A stretch of DNA of 64,000 bases from Bacteroidales bacterium (GCA_012517855.1 JAAYUD010000011.1:1-64000); one strand, 5' to 3'. Shown: positions 8,534 through 17,748, counted from the first letter of the stretch. Made by a program: numbers and translations. The notes: generated from the sequence alone by a model not told the origin.

Positions 8534-8873
8534 TTTTGCTCTATGACATCAAATTCCAGTGAATTTTGAGACCTTACTACTTCATAACACTATTTGACAT
8601 TCAATCATGCAAATTAGAAAAACGAAAATTCGTTTATCGTTGATAGCTAGATAAATAGATGTTTTGAAAAAGCGGTCTATATCTTGCTGAATTGTCGTAT
8701 GTTCCTTTTTTCGGCGACGTCCATACGTTTTCAAAAAAACTTAAGGACGTCAACATTTTTAGGGGCATACGTCATTTTGAAGACTAAAGAAACATTGTGG
8801 TGTGCTCATTGAAACCCTCCTTATTGGTAAAGTTGTGCCTTGTTTTTGTGTGCTATAGTGGAAAATAAAACTA
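8534..8873. other. intergenic region between rlmH and ald
   Basis: No gene is seen. The stretch carries copy 2 of the GACGTC hairpin element and ends at the ald terminator. A small palindrome (AACGAAAATTCGTT near 8624-8637) is also present. Confidence 0.6.
8694..8774. repeat. GACGTC hairpin element, copy 2 with outer arms
   Basis: The core 8716-8752 is identical to 10-46 (37 bp). Around it, CGTATGTTCC (from 8696) and GGGGCATACG (to about 8771) form an outer imperfect inverted repeat, giving two nested stems. Read on the minus strand, the flank CCCCTAAAAATGTTGACGTC closely matches the left side of copy 3 near 28050-28072, so copies 2 and 3 lie in opposite orientation. Confidence 0.75.
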
Positions 8874-8911
8874 AAAAGGAGAAGATCACTCTCATGCGAT
8901 CTTCTCCTTTT
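8874..8911. terminator. bidirectional terminator after ald
   Basis: Perfect 14-bp stem (8874-8887 with 8898-8911), 10-nt loop. T-runs follow on both strands. It sits 27 bp past the ald stop codon. Confidence 0.8.
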
Positions 8912-8937
8912 AATTATATCTATTTGTTATATGTTTT

Positions 8938-10050
8938 TTATAACAACGATTTTGGGTCTACAAATGGTTTTTTATAAAGGTCGGCTACTGCTTTGAAAGT
9001 AACTTTGCCTTCTACAACGTTCAGACCTTTTAGTAGAGCGTCATCGCCTTTGCAAGCTTCTTTCCAGCCTTTGTCTGCCAAAGCAATAGCGTATGGCATT
9101 GTAGCGTTAGTCAGAGCCAGAGTCGATGTGTATGCAACAGCGCCCGGAATGTTGGCTACTGCATAGTGAACAATACCGTCGATTACATAAGTCGGTTCGG
9201 AGTGTGTTGTTGGGTGAGATGTTTCGAAGCAACCGCCCTGATCGATGGCAACATCTACTAGAACAGAACCTTTTTGCATCAACTTCAACATGTCGCGAGT
9301 GATAAGATGAGGAGCTTTATCTCCAGGAATCAATACACTTCCGATAACTAAATCGGTGGTAGGAAGTTCCTTGCGAATACTGTGTTCGGTAGAGTAGAGG
9401 GTATGTACGTTTTGAGGTAATACATTCTGGATGCTTCGTAGAAGAGGCAAATTAATGTCGGTGATAGTAACGTCTGCACCCATACCTGCTGCGATAAGTG
9501 CCGATGCAAATCCTACGTGACCGGCTCCAAGAACTAACACTTTGGCAGGTTTAACACCCGGAACGCCACCCATTAAGATACCTTTGCCTCCTTGTGGCTT
9601 TTCTAAGAAACGTGCACCTTCTTGAACAGCCATGCGGCCTGCTACTTCGCTCATCGGGATAAGTAATGGTAGCGAACGATCGGCTTTCTGAACCGTTTCG
9701 TATGCCAGACATACAGCTCCTGATTTTACCATCGCATTAAAAAGAGGTTCGTCTGAAGCAAAGTGGAAGTAAGTGAATAAAAGCTGGTCTTTTTTGATAA
9801 GTTTATATTCGGGTTCGATAGGTTCTTTTACCTTTATAATCATCTCGGCTATTTTGTAAACGTCTTCGATGGTTGGTAATATTTGAGCACCTACCGCTGT
9901 GTATTCTTCATCGGGGAAACCGCTGCTTTCGCCGGCTCCTTTTTGTAAATATACAGTATGACCATGTTTTACGAGTACTGAGACGCCTGCCGGGGTCATA
10001 CCGACGCGGTTCTCGTTGTTTTTAATTTCACTTGGAATACCAATAATCAT
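8938..10050 (-). CDS. ald: alanine dehydrogenase
   Basis: NAD-dependent oxidative deamination of L-alanine to pyruvate and ammonia, or the reverse; cytoplasmic hexamer in studied members. The 370 residues match the family length and numbering: R15 (NENRVGMTP), K75 (KVKEP), H96 (YFHFA) and D270 (VDVAIDQGG) are all present, with the Rossmann motif VLGAGHVG near 173-180. Single-gene unit with a strong terminator (8874-8911) and a CAATATTA sequence at 10083-10090 that could be its minus-strand -7 box. Confidence 0.96.
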   Translation of the reverse strand: MIIGIPSEIKNNENRVGMTPAGVSVLVKHGHTVYLQKGAGESSGFPDEEYTAVGAQILPTIEDVYKIAEMIIKVKEPIEPEYKLIKKDQLLFTYFHFASDEPLFNAMVKSGAVCLAYETVQKADRSLPLLIPMSEVAGRMAVQEGARFLEKPQGGKGILMGGVPGVKPAKVLVLGAGHVGFASALIAAGMGADVTITDINLPLLRSIQNVLPQNVHTLYSTEHSIRKELPTTDLVIGSVLIPGDKAPHLITRDMLKLMQKGSVLVDVAIDQGGCFETSHPTTHSEPTYVIDGIVHYAVANIPGAVAYTSTLALTNATMPYAIALADKGWKEACKGDDALLKGLNVVEGKVTFKAVADLYKKPFVDPKSLL

Positions 10051-10146
10051 AATTTTCTTTTATTTTAGAGTTAAACATGGTGCAATATTACAGAAAAATT
10101 AAATTCAATATTCAAATTTTTATGTTTTTTTTCGCTATATATTCAG

Positions 10147-10154
10147 TATATTTG
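10147..10154 (+). promoter_or_regulatory. putative -7 promoter box for the M23 peptidase gene
   Basis: TATATTTG matches the TAnnTTTG consensus 27 bp before the ATG at 10181. A T-tract lies about 20 bp further upstream. Confidence 0.45.
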
Positions 10155-10180
10155 CGCCGTCAAATGATGGGAATAATAAT

Positions 10181-11830
10181 ATGAAATATTATATAGCTTG
10201 CTTACTAATAATCTTGAACTTTTTTGCTGGTTTTGCTTCGAGTTTGAAACCTTTTCGCCCTAAATTATTATCACCTCTCAACATTCCTTTGGTACTGAGT
10301 GGAAATTTTGGAGAAATCAGATCAAACCATTTTCATAGCGGTATTGATATAAAGACTCAGCATCGAATAGGTTTGCCTGTTTATGCTATGGCTGATGGGT
10401 ATGTATCGCGTATTCGAGTCACTGCCGGTTCCGGATATATGCTTGATATTGCATACGGACATGGCATCTCTTCCATATATCGTCATTTAGATGGTTTTGT
10501 AGATGCTATATCTGCTTTGGCTAGGAAAGTGCAGTATCGGCGCCAAAGTTGGGAAGTCGATTTTGCATTGGCACCGGGCAAGTTTCCCGTTAAAGCCGGT
10601 CAACAAGTTGCTTGGAGCGGTAATACAGGTTTCTCGGGAGGTCCTCATCTTCATATGGATATGTATCGAACGGCCAGTAAGGAGTTTATCGATCCGTTGC
10701 CTTTCTTGAAGCCTTATATACGAGATCATCGTAAACCGCAGGTTGTCAGTCTTCAGATATTTCCGGTCGAAGGTCAAGGCGAAGTAAACGGAACTTTGCG
10801 TCCTCATATCTTTGCATTTGGCAATACGATGAATGCCTGGGGCAAGATTGGAATTGCGGTTAAGGCTTTCGATCATATAGATGAAACGTGGTATTGTATG
10901 GGCGTGCGCTATGTGACTTTGTTGCAAGACGGAAAGAAAATATTCAGTAGCGATATCAAATGTTATTCACCTGCCGAAGCCAAAATGGTTTATTCGTGGA
11001 CTTACAATGGCTATATGAAGTCATTTATCGATCCCGGCAATACGTTGCGCTTTTTGAAGGCATACAATCGGAACGAAGGGTATGTAACGGTGGATGAAGA
11101 GCGCGATTATCATTTCGAATACGATTTGTGTGATGTGTTTGGTAACCGTTCGTCATATAAGTTTGTTGTTCACGGCAAACGTCAACCTATTCCGAAAGCT
11201 CCAGTTCAGACGGGTGTGCTTTTGGAATGGAATAAGACAAATTATGTGGTGCGTCCCGGTATGGCATTGATTGTTCCCTTTGGTGTACTTCATGAAAATG
11301 TGTATCTTAATTATAAATTGATACCTTCTAAGTCGGGAGTTTCTTATAAATATCAATTAAGTTATCCTCCTGTACCGATGAGTGGGACAGCTGATCTTGA
11401 AATACGGTTGCGCAAACGTCCTGTTGCCGATATTAATAAGTATTATATAGCCAAGTGGGAAGGAAATGTTCCGATGTCTACCAATAATCGCACCATCCAT
11501 AAAGATGCTATTGTAACTAAGATCAAAGCTCTCGGCACTTTCTCTTTGATGATAGATCAGAAACCGCCTCATATTATGCCTGTCGATCAGCGCTCATGGA
11601 GCCGTGGCAAGCTCGTCTTTTCTATTACGGATGCACAAAGTGGAATAAAGAGTTATCATGGCTATATTGATGGGCGTTTCGCCATATTTGATAGGACAGT
11701 AAAAAATACACTTGTTAAATGCAACATTGACTCTACGAGGGTGCAACGCGGTAAAATGCATACATGTACTATGGTAGTAGAGGATATCTGCGGCAATGTA
11801 GCTCGATATTCGAAAACCTTCAAATGGTAA
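10181..11830 (+). CDS. M23 (LytM-like) peptidoglycan peptidase
   Basis: 549-residue exported zinc metallopeptidase. A signal peptide covers about 1-20 (LLIILNFFAGFAS). The LytM domain lies at about 40-165 with a complete active site: H52 and D56 in FHSGIDIKT, H102 in YRHLDGF, and H156/H158 in GGPHLHMD. The remaining 380 residues form a beta-rich C-terminal region of unknown role, usual for the long Bacteroidales members. Probable role: cutting peptide crosslinks in the cell wall. Single-gene unit, convergent with the DUF4468 gene and separated from it by a long terminator hairpin. Confidence 0.9.
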   Translation: MKYYIACLLIILNFFAGFASSLKPFRPKLLSPLNIPLVLSGNFGEIRSNHFHSGIDIKTQHRIGLPVYAMADGYVSRIRVTAGSGYMLDIAYGHGISSIYRHLDGFVDAISALARKVQYRRQSWEVDFALAPGKFPVKAGQQVAWSGNTGFSGGPHLHMDMYRTASKEFIDPLPFLKPYIRDHRKPQVVSLQIFPVEGQGEVNGTLRPHIFAFGNTMNAWGKIGIAVKAFDHIDETWYCMGVRYVTLLQDGKKIFSSDIKCYSPAEAKMVYSWTYNGYMKSFIDPGNTLRFLKAYNRNEGYVTVDEERDYHFEYDLCDVFGNRSSYKFVVHGKRQPIPKAPVQTGVLLEWNKTNYVVRPGMALIVPFGVLHENVYLNYKLIPSKSGVSYKYQLSYPPVPMSGTADLEIRLRKRPVADINKYYIAKWEGNVPMSTNNRTIHKDAIVTKIKALGTFSLMIDQKPPHIMPVDQRSWSRGKLVFSITDAQSGIKSYHGYIDGRFAIFDRTVKNTLVKCNIDSTRVQRGKMHTCTMVVEDICGNVARYSKTFKW

Positions 11831-11889
11831 ACAAAATCAGATCGTATAGAAGAAAGAACTTTGCCTTTCTCTATGCGATCCGATTTTGT
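11831..11889. terminator. bidirectional terminator
   Basis: Long imperfect stem-loop: ACAAAATC, GATCG and CTTTC blocks on the right arm (11865-11889) pair with 11831-11856. It lies between convergent genes and has T-rich tails. Confidence 0.75.
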
Positions 11890-11914
11890 TTATTATGGTG
11901 AAGTAGCGTTTTAG

Positions 11915-12961
11915 CTATTCGCTTTCTGCACTTAGAATCTCGCCTGTTACAACACGTGCGCCATTTTCTATGGTAGATGAAATAGGTTTGCAATGCAATA
12001 CCATTTTTACTCCTTTTGTCCCTTGGTCCATTATCTTGATGATATATCCCTTGGCAGAAGTTATTGCATCGGATTGTTGCTGAGCGTCTAGGTATGCGAA
12101 TGCAGCGGGTTTACCTTGAATAAAGCCTATCGAAATGCCCCTCTTGGCAGTGATGATTGTCATGTCGTCTGCATCTTCACCTACATAGATCACTACTTTG
12201 CAAGAACACATGTCGCTGGTCATCTTAGATTGTACATCTACCGGACTTATTTTGTGGAGAGTAGAGGCTACTGTAGAATTTGTTGTCGTTTGAACCTGCG
12301 CGTTTGTTGAACTCTGTGGAACTTGTATAACTACGATTCCCGTACTTGTAGAAGCTGGAGGCGTAGTCTTTTCGGGGGCCGCTTCGGGTTGAGTGCTTAG
12401 TGCTTTTTCAATTTCTGAATAATAACTGTCGAATAAATCTACCGTTTTGCGGCGCCATTTGGCAAGTCCGATCACTAATTTTGTTTTTGTTTTATTTAGC
12501 GCATACTTATCGGTAATCCACTCTTCTGCCTGATACTTTTCGGTATCCCGATAGGTGTAGGATATTTTTGAAATTTCTATGTTGCATTTGCCCTCACTGC
12601 ATAAGGCCGTGAATTGAAATTTTATTTTGGTGCGATCTAGCGATAGTGCCCCCGAACTAAATACCACCCACTCGTTTGATAATGCGACGATCGATCCTTC
12701 TTCTTTGTTTGTATAGGCTACTCGGCTCATCGGATCATTGTTCTTTGCCATACGGTCGGTAATATAAGAGAGCATGCGATTGTAAATCTCGTCTTTGCTC
12801 ATACCGTTGATGAGAAATTCTTTTGAAAAGACGACTTTTCCATTTACTTCAGGAACGGCTCCTTGCAGGTAGCGTGAGTCATCTCTCTTTTGTGCATTGA
12901 TAGCCATTGGTAGTGTAATGGCACACAATAGCATTGCTGTAAATAACTTTTTGATATTCAT
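11915..12961 (-). CDS. exported DUF4468 domain protein
   Basis: 348 residues. A signal peptide (LFTAMLLCAITLPMAINAQ) ends near residue 23. A DUF4468 domain follows (about 30-150: VNGKVVFSKEF, MSKDEIYNRMLSYITDRM, VVFSSGALSLDRTKIKFQF), a fold seen in many Bacteroidales exported proteins of unknown role. A Thr/Pro-rich linker lies near 195-235, then a second domain of about 110 residues that I cannot name. The MBL-fold hydrolase gene lies 11 bp upstream, so the two are probably one transcript. Confidence 0.8.
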   Translation of the reverse strand: MNIKKLFTAMLLCAITLPMAINAQKRDDSRYLQGAVPEVNGKVVFSKEFLINGMSKDEIYNRMLSYITDRMAKNNDPMSRVAYTNKEEGSIVALSNEWVVFSSGALSLDRTKIKFQFTALCSEGKCNIEISKISYTYRDTEKYQAEEWITDKYALNKTKTKLVIGLAKWRRKTVDLFDSYYSEIEKALSTQPEAAPEKTTPPASTSTGIVVIQVPQSSTNAQVQTTTNSTVASTLHKISPVDVQSKMTSDMCSCKVVIYVGEDADDMTIITAKRGISIGFIQGKPAAFAYLDAQQQSDAITSAKGYIIKIMDQGTKGVKMVLHCKPISSTIENGARVVTGEILSAESE

Positions 12962-12972
12962 TGCTATAAATC

Positions 12973-13710
12973 TTATTTAGATAATTCTGTTAAATCCCAA
13001 TATTGCCCTCGATGGTCTATTGCTAAGAATGAGGCATTCAGTGACTCTGCTGTTGCTTGAAAGGCATTACCTCCTTCATAATCGGTGCCAAAGTGCATCG
13101 GTACAAAGATACGACTTTTTATCATTTCCAAAAATTGTCGGGCACCTTTTGAATAGTCTGTCCCCATCCGTCTATCTACAGGGAACATTGTTACATCAAC
13201 ATTTGCAATGTCGTTTTTGATGTATCCCAGTTCTGCTAGATAGTCTCCTTCTGCCTTTTTCGCTTCTTGTGGAGTAGACTCGTCTATCCAGTGCCAGTTG
13301 TTTAAGTCGCCGGCATGAAAGAAAGACATACCTTCCAATTGGATATGGAATGAATCGCCGGAATCTGTAGAACCGTAAGCCTTAACATTTAGAACCCCAT
13401 CGTCGAAAGTGTCACCTTTCTTTAAAAAGAGCCCGTCTTTGGCTGTGGCTTTTTTGTGTCGAAGAATGTCTTTTGATAGTATGTAGACGATATCCGGATG
13501 AATTTGTTTCCACGCAAGTATCTCGGGATTAAAATGGTCTGGATGAAAATGCGTAGACAGAACATAGATCTTTTTCTCTTTTTGATTTAGAAGTTCATTG
13601 TGAATGATACCATGCAAAGCATCTATAGAATCTTCCCAAAAATCAATAATTACAGTTGTAGTCTGTCCTACAATCGCAAATCCGCTATGATAGATATAGT
13701 AAAGTTTCAT
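12973..13710 (-). CDS. MBL-fold metallohydrolase
   Basis: 245-residue cytoplasmic hydrolase of the metallo-beta-lactamase superfamily; substrate unknown. Metal ligands are visible: H54, H56, D58 and H59 in STHFHPDHF, H132/D135 in FFHAGDLNNW and H206 in PMHFGTD. The start MKLYYIYHSGFAI is typical of a Bacteroidales group annotated as Zn-dependent hydrolases. It is followed after 11 bp by the DUF4468 gene. Confidence 0.88.
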   Translation of the reverse strand: MKLYYIYHSGFAIVGQTTTVIIDFWEDSIDALHGIIHNELLNQKEKKIYVLSTHFHPDHFNPEILAWKQIHPDIVYILSKDILRHKKATAKDGLFLKKGDTFDDGVLNVKAYGSTDSGDSFHIQLEGMSFFHAGDLNNWHWIDESTPQEAKKAEGDYLAELGYIKNDIANVDVTMFPVDRRMGTDYSKGARQFLEMIKSRIFVPMHFGTDYEGGNAFQATAESLNASFLAIDHRGQYWDLTELSK

Positions 13711-14202
13711 TTTATTGAATATGTTGTTTCATGAAAAGTGAAGCAATATAATGATTTATTGCTTAAAATAAGATGACATGATTATAAAAATAGGAAAAAA
13801 TAACTATTTGAGAAAAGTTTCGTTGTTGGATTGTTTTTACCTTAGTTCGGGATATGTCATTAGACTAAACAATATTGTTTAGCCCGTTATAATGACAAAC
13901 GCCCAGATAGAGTAAAATAAAAATAATAGGTTTATAAGAGACGGCACCTGTATCACCATTCTGTTATATTGTATTTATTATAGATTAGGTTTACACTTTG
14001 TCTTAGTATCCAGAAAATCAACCGTATGTTACTGCAGTAACTTCCGTTAGTTATGGCAGCGACATACGTTTGTTTATTTTGTGCTATGATAGCACCATGG
14101 TTACATTTGTAAACCTGAATAAGTAATGGTTTAGAAACAAGCGAAACTCTTTAGTCTGCTTAGCTTATTATTGTTTTAAAAACGATACTGTAAACTTAAT
14201 AT
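13711..14202. other. gene-free stretch with palindromes upstream of the MBL gene
   Basis: No gene is seen in about 490 bp. It holds an exact 18-bp palindrome CTAAACAATATTGTTTAG (13865-13882), an exact 14-bp palindrome GTTACTGCAGTAAC (14028-14041), and an imperfect GGTTACATTTGTAAACC (around 14099-14115). It is flanked on one side by the AraC/Map pair. Confidence 0.6.
13865..13882. repeat. 18-bp perfect palindrome
   Basis: CTAAACAATATTGTTTAG reads the same on both strands. It is about 155 bp upstream of the MBL gene start. It could be an operator for a dimeric regulator; no T-tract follows, so a terminator is less likely. Confidence 0.5.
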
Positions 14203-15033
14203 TTATTTCTTAGAAATATACTCTATTGGAGTTTTTCCTGTAAAGCCTTTGAATTCTTTCAGAAAGTGATTGTAGTCGTAGTATCCATTGGTTATTGCTA
14301 TATCCAGCAAATCATGTGGCTCGTTATACATATTTATATATGCAGATAAAAATCTTTGTAATTGTATGTATTCTTTAGGGGTAAATCCGAGATGTTTAGA
14401 AAAATTCCGCTCTAACCATTTGTAGTTTACACCGACTTCTCGAATCACATTTGCTACTGAAATTTGCCCCTTTGTTTGATTTATTAGTTCGATAGCGGAG
14501 TTTAGTAAACCTGTTTTTGTATTTATAGGAATCAAGTTCTTTACATACGATTCAATGACATCAATCTTTTTCTCAATCGAATCTGCCGCAAATATTTCAT
14601 TTGACAACTCTATGTCAAAGTCAATGTCTGCTAATGATGCGATATTTCGGCTTTTGAAAAATGAAGGATTCAACTTGAATAATTTGTAAAAGCATTCAGG
14701 TCTAAATCTGACAATTAAGATGTAATCAAAGTTTTCAATATATCGCACATAAGCCTTCTTTATTACGCCTGCATCAACCCACCCCGATTTAATTATATTT
14801 TCTTTACCGTCAATGTCAATACAAACTTTGTTGTTCTTTTCCGGAAACAAAATAATTGCAGGAAAACCATCATTAAATATCCAATGCTCTGTTTCACTAT
14901 TAATATCATAAAACGAGTAAAAACTTTCAATGTAGTCTACACATGCTTTAGATGGAGATTTCTTCATCCAATACTCATCATCGGAAACTGTTTTTTCTTG
15001 CTGAATAATCTTTTTTAGAAAATTTATTGGCAT
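14203..15033 (-). CDS. AraC family transcriptional regulator
   Basis: 276-residue regulator. The C-terminal 100 residues carry the two helix-turn-helix motifs (ISVANVIREVGVNYKWLERNFSKHLGFTPKEY, then LLDIAITNGYYDYNHFLKEFKGFTGKTPIEY). The N-terminal 165 residues resemble the cupin-like sensory half of DUF6597-type AraC proteins (CVDYIESFYSF). I chose ATG 15033; the TTG at 15063 would add ten residues. A CAAAGATA -7 box at 15042-15049 would place the start nearly at the 5' end of the mRNA. It is divergent from map and uses AGA/AAT-rich codons. Confidence 0.85.
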   Translation of the reverse strand: MPINFLKKIIQQEKTVSDDEYWMKKSPSKACVDYIESFYSFYDINSETEHWIFNDGFPAIILFPEKNNKVCIDIDGKENIIKSGWVDAGVIKKAYVRYIENFDYILIVRFRPECFYKLFKLNPSFFKSRNIASLADIDFDIELSNEIFAADSIEKKIDVIESYVKNLIPINTKTGLLNSAIELINQTKGQISVANVIREVGVNYKWLERNFSKHLGFTPKEYIQLQRFLSAYINMYNEPHDLLDIAITNGYYDYNHFLKEFKGFTGKTPIEYISKK

Positions 15034-15041
15034 AACGGATG

Positions 15042-15049
15042 CAAAGATA
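15042..15049 (-). promoter_or_regulatory. putative -7 box for the AraC gene
   Basis: Minus-strand TATCTTTG, 8 bp before the ATG at 15033. If used, the mRNA would be almost leaderless. Confidence 0.35.
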
Positions 15050-15119
15050 CATAAAATGTTCAATTCCAGCTGTTTTTCGATGTGTCTAATTTATACTATG
15101 CCAAGTTCTTTTTTGAGTA

Positions 15120-15127
15120 TAACTTTG
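15120..15127 (+). promoter_or_regulatory. putative -7 box for map
   Basis: TAACTTTG, 13 bp before the ATG at 15141. It lies in the 107-bp divergent space shared with the AraC gene. Confidence 0.4.
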
Positions 15128-15140
15128 CATTAAAAAAGAT

Positions 15141-15896
15141 ATGATTATACAAACAGAAGAAGAACTGAGAGGTATTCAGGAAATTAGTAATATTGTTGCA
15201 ATTACAGTGAAGAAGATGAGAGGGTATGCACGAATAGGAATGACCACGAAAGAATTGGATGATTTCGGAGCAGATGTTTTGAAAAAATATGGAGCGAATT
15301 CTGCCCCTTTTGTAACATACAAATTCCCTGGATGGACTTGTATAAGTATTAATAACGAGATGGCACATGGGATTCCGTCAAGCAGAGTTCTAAAAGAGGG
15401 TGATTTAGTAAATATCGATGTGTCAGCTGAATTAAATGGCTTTTATTCTGATAGCGGAGCATCATTTGTACTTGGAGAAGATATCAACAAGAAACAAGCA
15501 TTGGTTGATGCCTCTATTGAGGCATTGCATAAGGCAATCTCCACAATTAGGAGCGGTATTAAAATTTCAGAAGTTGGGCGAACTATAGAAAGGATCGCTA
15601 AAGGTAAAGGTTATAAAGTCATTAAAAATTTGGGAGGCCATGGTGTTGGAAAATGCTTACATGAAGAGCCTGACTGTATATTAAACTATTGTGACAGACA
15701 TGATCGTAGGAGATTTAGAAAAAATAGTGTTGTTGCTATTGAAACATTCTTAGCAACAGACTCTACATTAGTTGATACGGCTATCGATGGATGGACTTTG
15801 GTCGGAAATAAAGGAGGTCTTTGTGTTCAACACGAGCACACTGTTTTAGTAACCTCTGATAAACCTGTCATTTTAACAGCAAAAAACGGTATTTGA
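15141..15896 (+). CDS. map: type I methionine aminopeptidase
   Basis: Removes the initiator methionine from nascent proteins; cytoplasmic dinuclear metal enzyme. At 251 residues it has normal length with all ligands present: D93, D104, H167, E201 and E232, plus substrate His H76 (NEMAHGIPS) and H174 (GKCLHEEP). Bacteroidales normally encode a housekeeping copy in the ribosomal protein cluster, so this is probably a second paralogue; that is inference. It pairs divergently with an AraC regulator, and its Arg codons (AGA, AGG, CGA) differ from the CGT/CGC-leaning neighbours, which suggests acquisition. Confidence 0.9.
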   Translation: MIIQTEEELRGIQEISNIVAITVKKMRGYARIGMTTKELDDFGADVLKKYGANSAPFVTYKFPGWTCISINNEMAHGIPSSRVLKEGDLVNIDVSAELNGFYSDSGASFVLGEDINKKQALVDASIEALHKAISTIRSGIKISEVGRTIERIAKGKGYKVIKNLGGHGVGKCLHEEPDCILNYCDRHDRRRFRKNSVVAIETFLATDSTLVDTAIDGWTLVGNKGGLCVQHEHTVLVTSDKPVILTAKNGI

Positions 15897-16352
15897 GATT
15901 ATATAAATGGGCATTCAGCATAAAATTGAGCTTTGGGCTGCTTATTAATAATTCACTTTAAAATTTATGCTCATGAATGAATTACAATCTGAGCTGGATA
16001 GCTTTGGTTATTTCATATTGTAAAACGCTGAGCCATTGTTGAGCGATTTATTTTGTCTTAATATTACCTTACTTTATTTTATCGTGCTATGGCAATTTCA
16101 TGAATAATATGTTCTCTTATTGTCTATGGTGATGTGGTCATAATTAAACGACTCTGTCTTCTTATTGAATGTCTTTTGTACTTGTTTTATTTTTATGCTT
16201 CTGGAGAGTAGGAGGGTGGAATTTTGATATTAAAGACGCTAAACTTTTGAGAATATTTCTATAGGGAGATGATAAAAATAAGATAAATAGAACGATAATT
16301 CGGAAATAAATACTAATTTTGCCGCCGTTTTTAAACTATAATATAAAATAGA
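15897..16352. other. gene-free stretch between map and the FadL-like gene
   Basis: About 455 bp with no credible gene. A loose inverted repeat (CATTCAGCATAAAATT near 15912, complement near 15964-15983) could be the map terminator. A -7 box for the next gene lies at the right end. Confidence 0.55.
16314..16321 (+). promoter_or_regulatory. putative -7 box for the FadL-like gene
   Basis: TAATTTTG, 31 bp before the ATG at 16353. Confidence 0.4.
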
Positions 16353-17675
16353 ATGAGAAAATTGACTTTGATTGGCACAGCGCTGCTGATCGCCATTTCT
16401 TCCTATGCTGGAGGTCTATTGACTAATACGAATCAGCATATTGCTTTTCTTAGAATGATTGCTCGTGGTGCATCACTTCAGATCGACGGTGTTTACAGTA
16501 ATCCGGCGGGTGTTGCTTTTATGGATAACGGATTGTATTTCTCGCTCAATGGACAGAGCGCGTATCAAACTCGTAATATTGATGCTACTTTCGCTTTTTT
16601 CCCTGAAGGTACTCGTCGTTACAAAGGTACGGCGGCAGTTCCTATTATCCCATCGGCTTATGCGGTATATAAACATGACAATTGGGCTCTGTCGGGATTT
16701 ATTGGTGTTGTTGGCGGTGGCGGTAAAGCCTCGTTTGATGACGGACTTCCTATGTTCGATTCTCGTATTATGGCAGGTATTTACGCGGCTTCACAGAAAA
16801 CAATTACTCCCGATATGTATACAATTAACTCTTCGGTATCGGGTAGACAGTTTATTTATGGTGCTCAGTTAGGTCTGTCATATCGCCTCTATAAGTATTT
16901 ATCAGTATTTGGAGGTGGACGAATGGATTATTTCTCGGGGAATTATTCCGGTTATGCCACAGCTAAACTTAAAGCTAATAGTGCAACTTTGACAGATGTA
17001 GAATTGGATTGCGACCAAACCGGATGGGGAATCACTCCTATAATAGGTTTGGACTATAAAAATGGAAAATGGAATGTCGGAGTGAAGTACGAGTTCCGCA
17101 CGAACCTGAATATTGAAAATACAACAAAGAAAAACAGTGACCCTGATGGTACTTTAGCCGATTATAAAGATGGTGTAAATACGCCTAATGATATTCCTTC
17201 TTTATTGACAGTAGCTGTAGGTTATCAATTCACTTCGCGCCTTCGTGCCACAGCCGAATATCATTTTTATGATGATAAACATGCTCGTATGGCCAATATT
17301 CCGGGTACTACAACCGGTAAACAGCATGCGCTGACTCATGGTACGAATGAGTTCTTGGCCGGTGCGGAATACGATATTAATAAAAAGATAACGGTGAGTG
17401 CTGGTGTACAACGCACTGATTATGGATTGAGTAACGATTATCAGAGCGATACAAGTTTTTCGTGTGATTCTTATTCAATCGGCATGGGTGGCGCAGTAAA
17501 GCTGACTTCTAAGCTGACTATGAATATTGCTTATTTCTGGACAAACTATAGTAAATATACTAAGTCGACTGATGCATCATCACGTGGCGGATACAACGAT
17601 ACAACGCTATCTGGTACAGATGTTTATTCGCGTACTAATAAAGTGTTTGGACTCGGATTTGATTATAAGTTCTAA
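16353..17675 (+). CDS. FadL/OmpP1-family outer membrane transport protein
   Basis: 440-residue outer-membrane beta-barrel. The signal peptide (about 1-19, LTLIGTALLIAISSYAGG) is followed by the family N-terminus: NTNQHIAFLRMIARGA, then DGVYSNPAG, comparable to the NPA region of FadL hatch domains. The body is strand-rich with Gly/Tyr-dense segments and ends in Phe. Known members let hydrophobic compounds such as fatty acids across the outer membrane; the substrate here is unknown. It stands alone between a promoter at 16314 and a very strong terminator. Confidence 0.85.
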   Translation: MRKLTLIGTALLIAISSYAGGLLTNTNQHIAFLRMIARGASLQIDGVYSNPAGVAFMDNGLYFSLNGQSAYQTRNIDATFAFFPEGTRRYKGTAAVPIIPSAYAVYKHDNWALSGFIGVVGGGGKASFDDGLPMFDSRIMAGIYAASQKTITPDMYTINSSVSGRQFIYGAQLGLSYRLYKYLSVFGGGRMDYFSGNYSGYATAKLKANSATLTDVELDCDQTGWGITPIIGLDYKNGKWNVGVKYEFRTNLNIENTTKKNSDPDGTLADYKDGVNTPNDIPSLLTVAVGYQFTSRLRATAEYHFYDDKHARMANIPGTTTGKQHALTHGTNEFLAGAEYDINKKITVSAGVQRTDYGLSNDYQSDTSFSCDSYSIGMGGAVKLTSKLTMNIAYFWTNYSKYTKSTDASSRGGYNDTTLSGTDVYSRTNKVFGLGFDYKF

Positions 17676-17690
17676 GTCTGGTCTTTGATA

Positions 17691-17737
17691 TAACATAAAA
17701 AAGGCGGCAAATCATTTGCCGCCTTTTTTATGTTATA
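17691..17737. terminator. very long bidirectional terminator
   Basis: Exact 23-bp inverted repeat (17691-17713 with 17715-17737) and a 1-nt centre. The core GGCGGCAAAT/ATTTGCCGCC is flanked by A6 and T6 runs. It separates two convergent genes. Confidence 0.9.
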
Positions 17738-17748
17738 TTATTGCTGTT

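Noticed and set aside
15911-15983. Strong terminator after map
   Set aside because: The inverted repeat is loose with a large loop and no T-run, so it is only mentioned.
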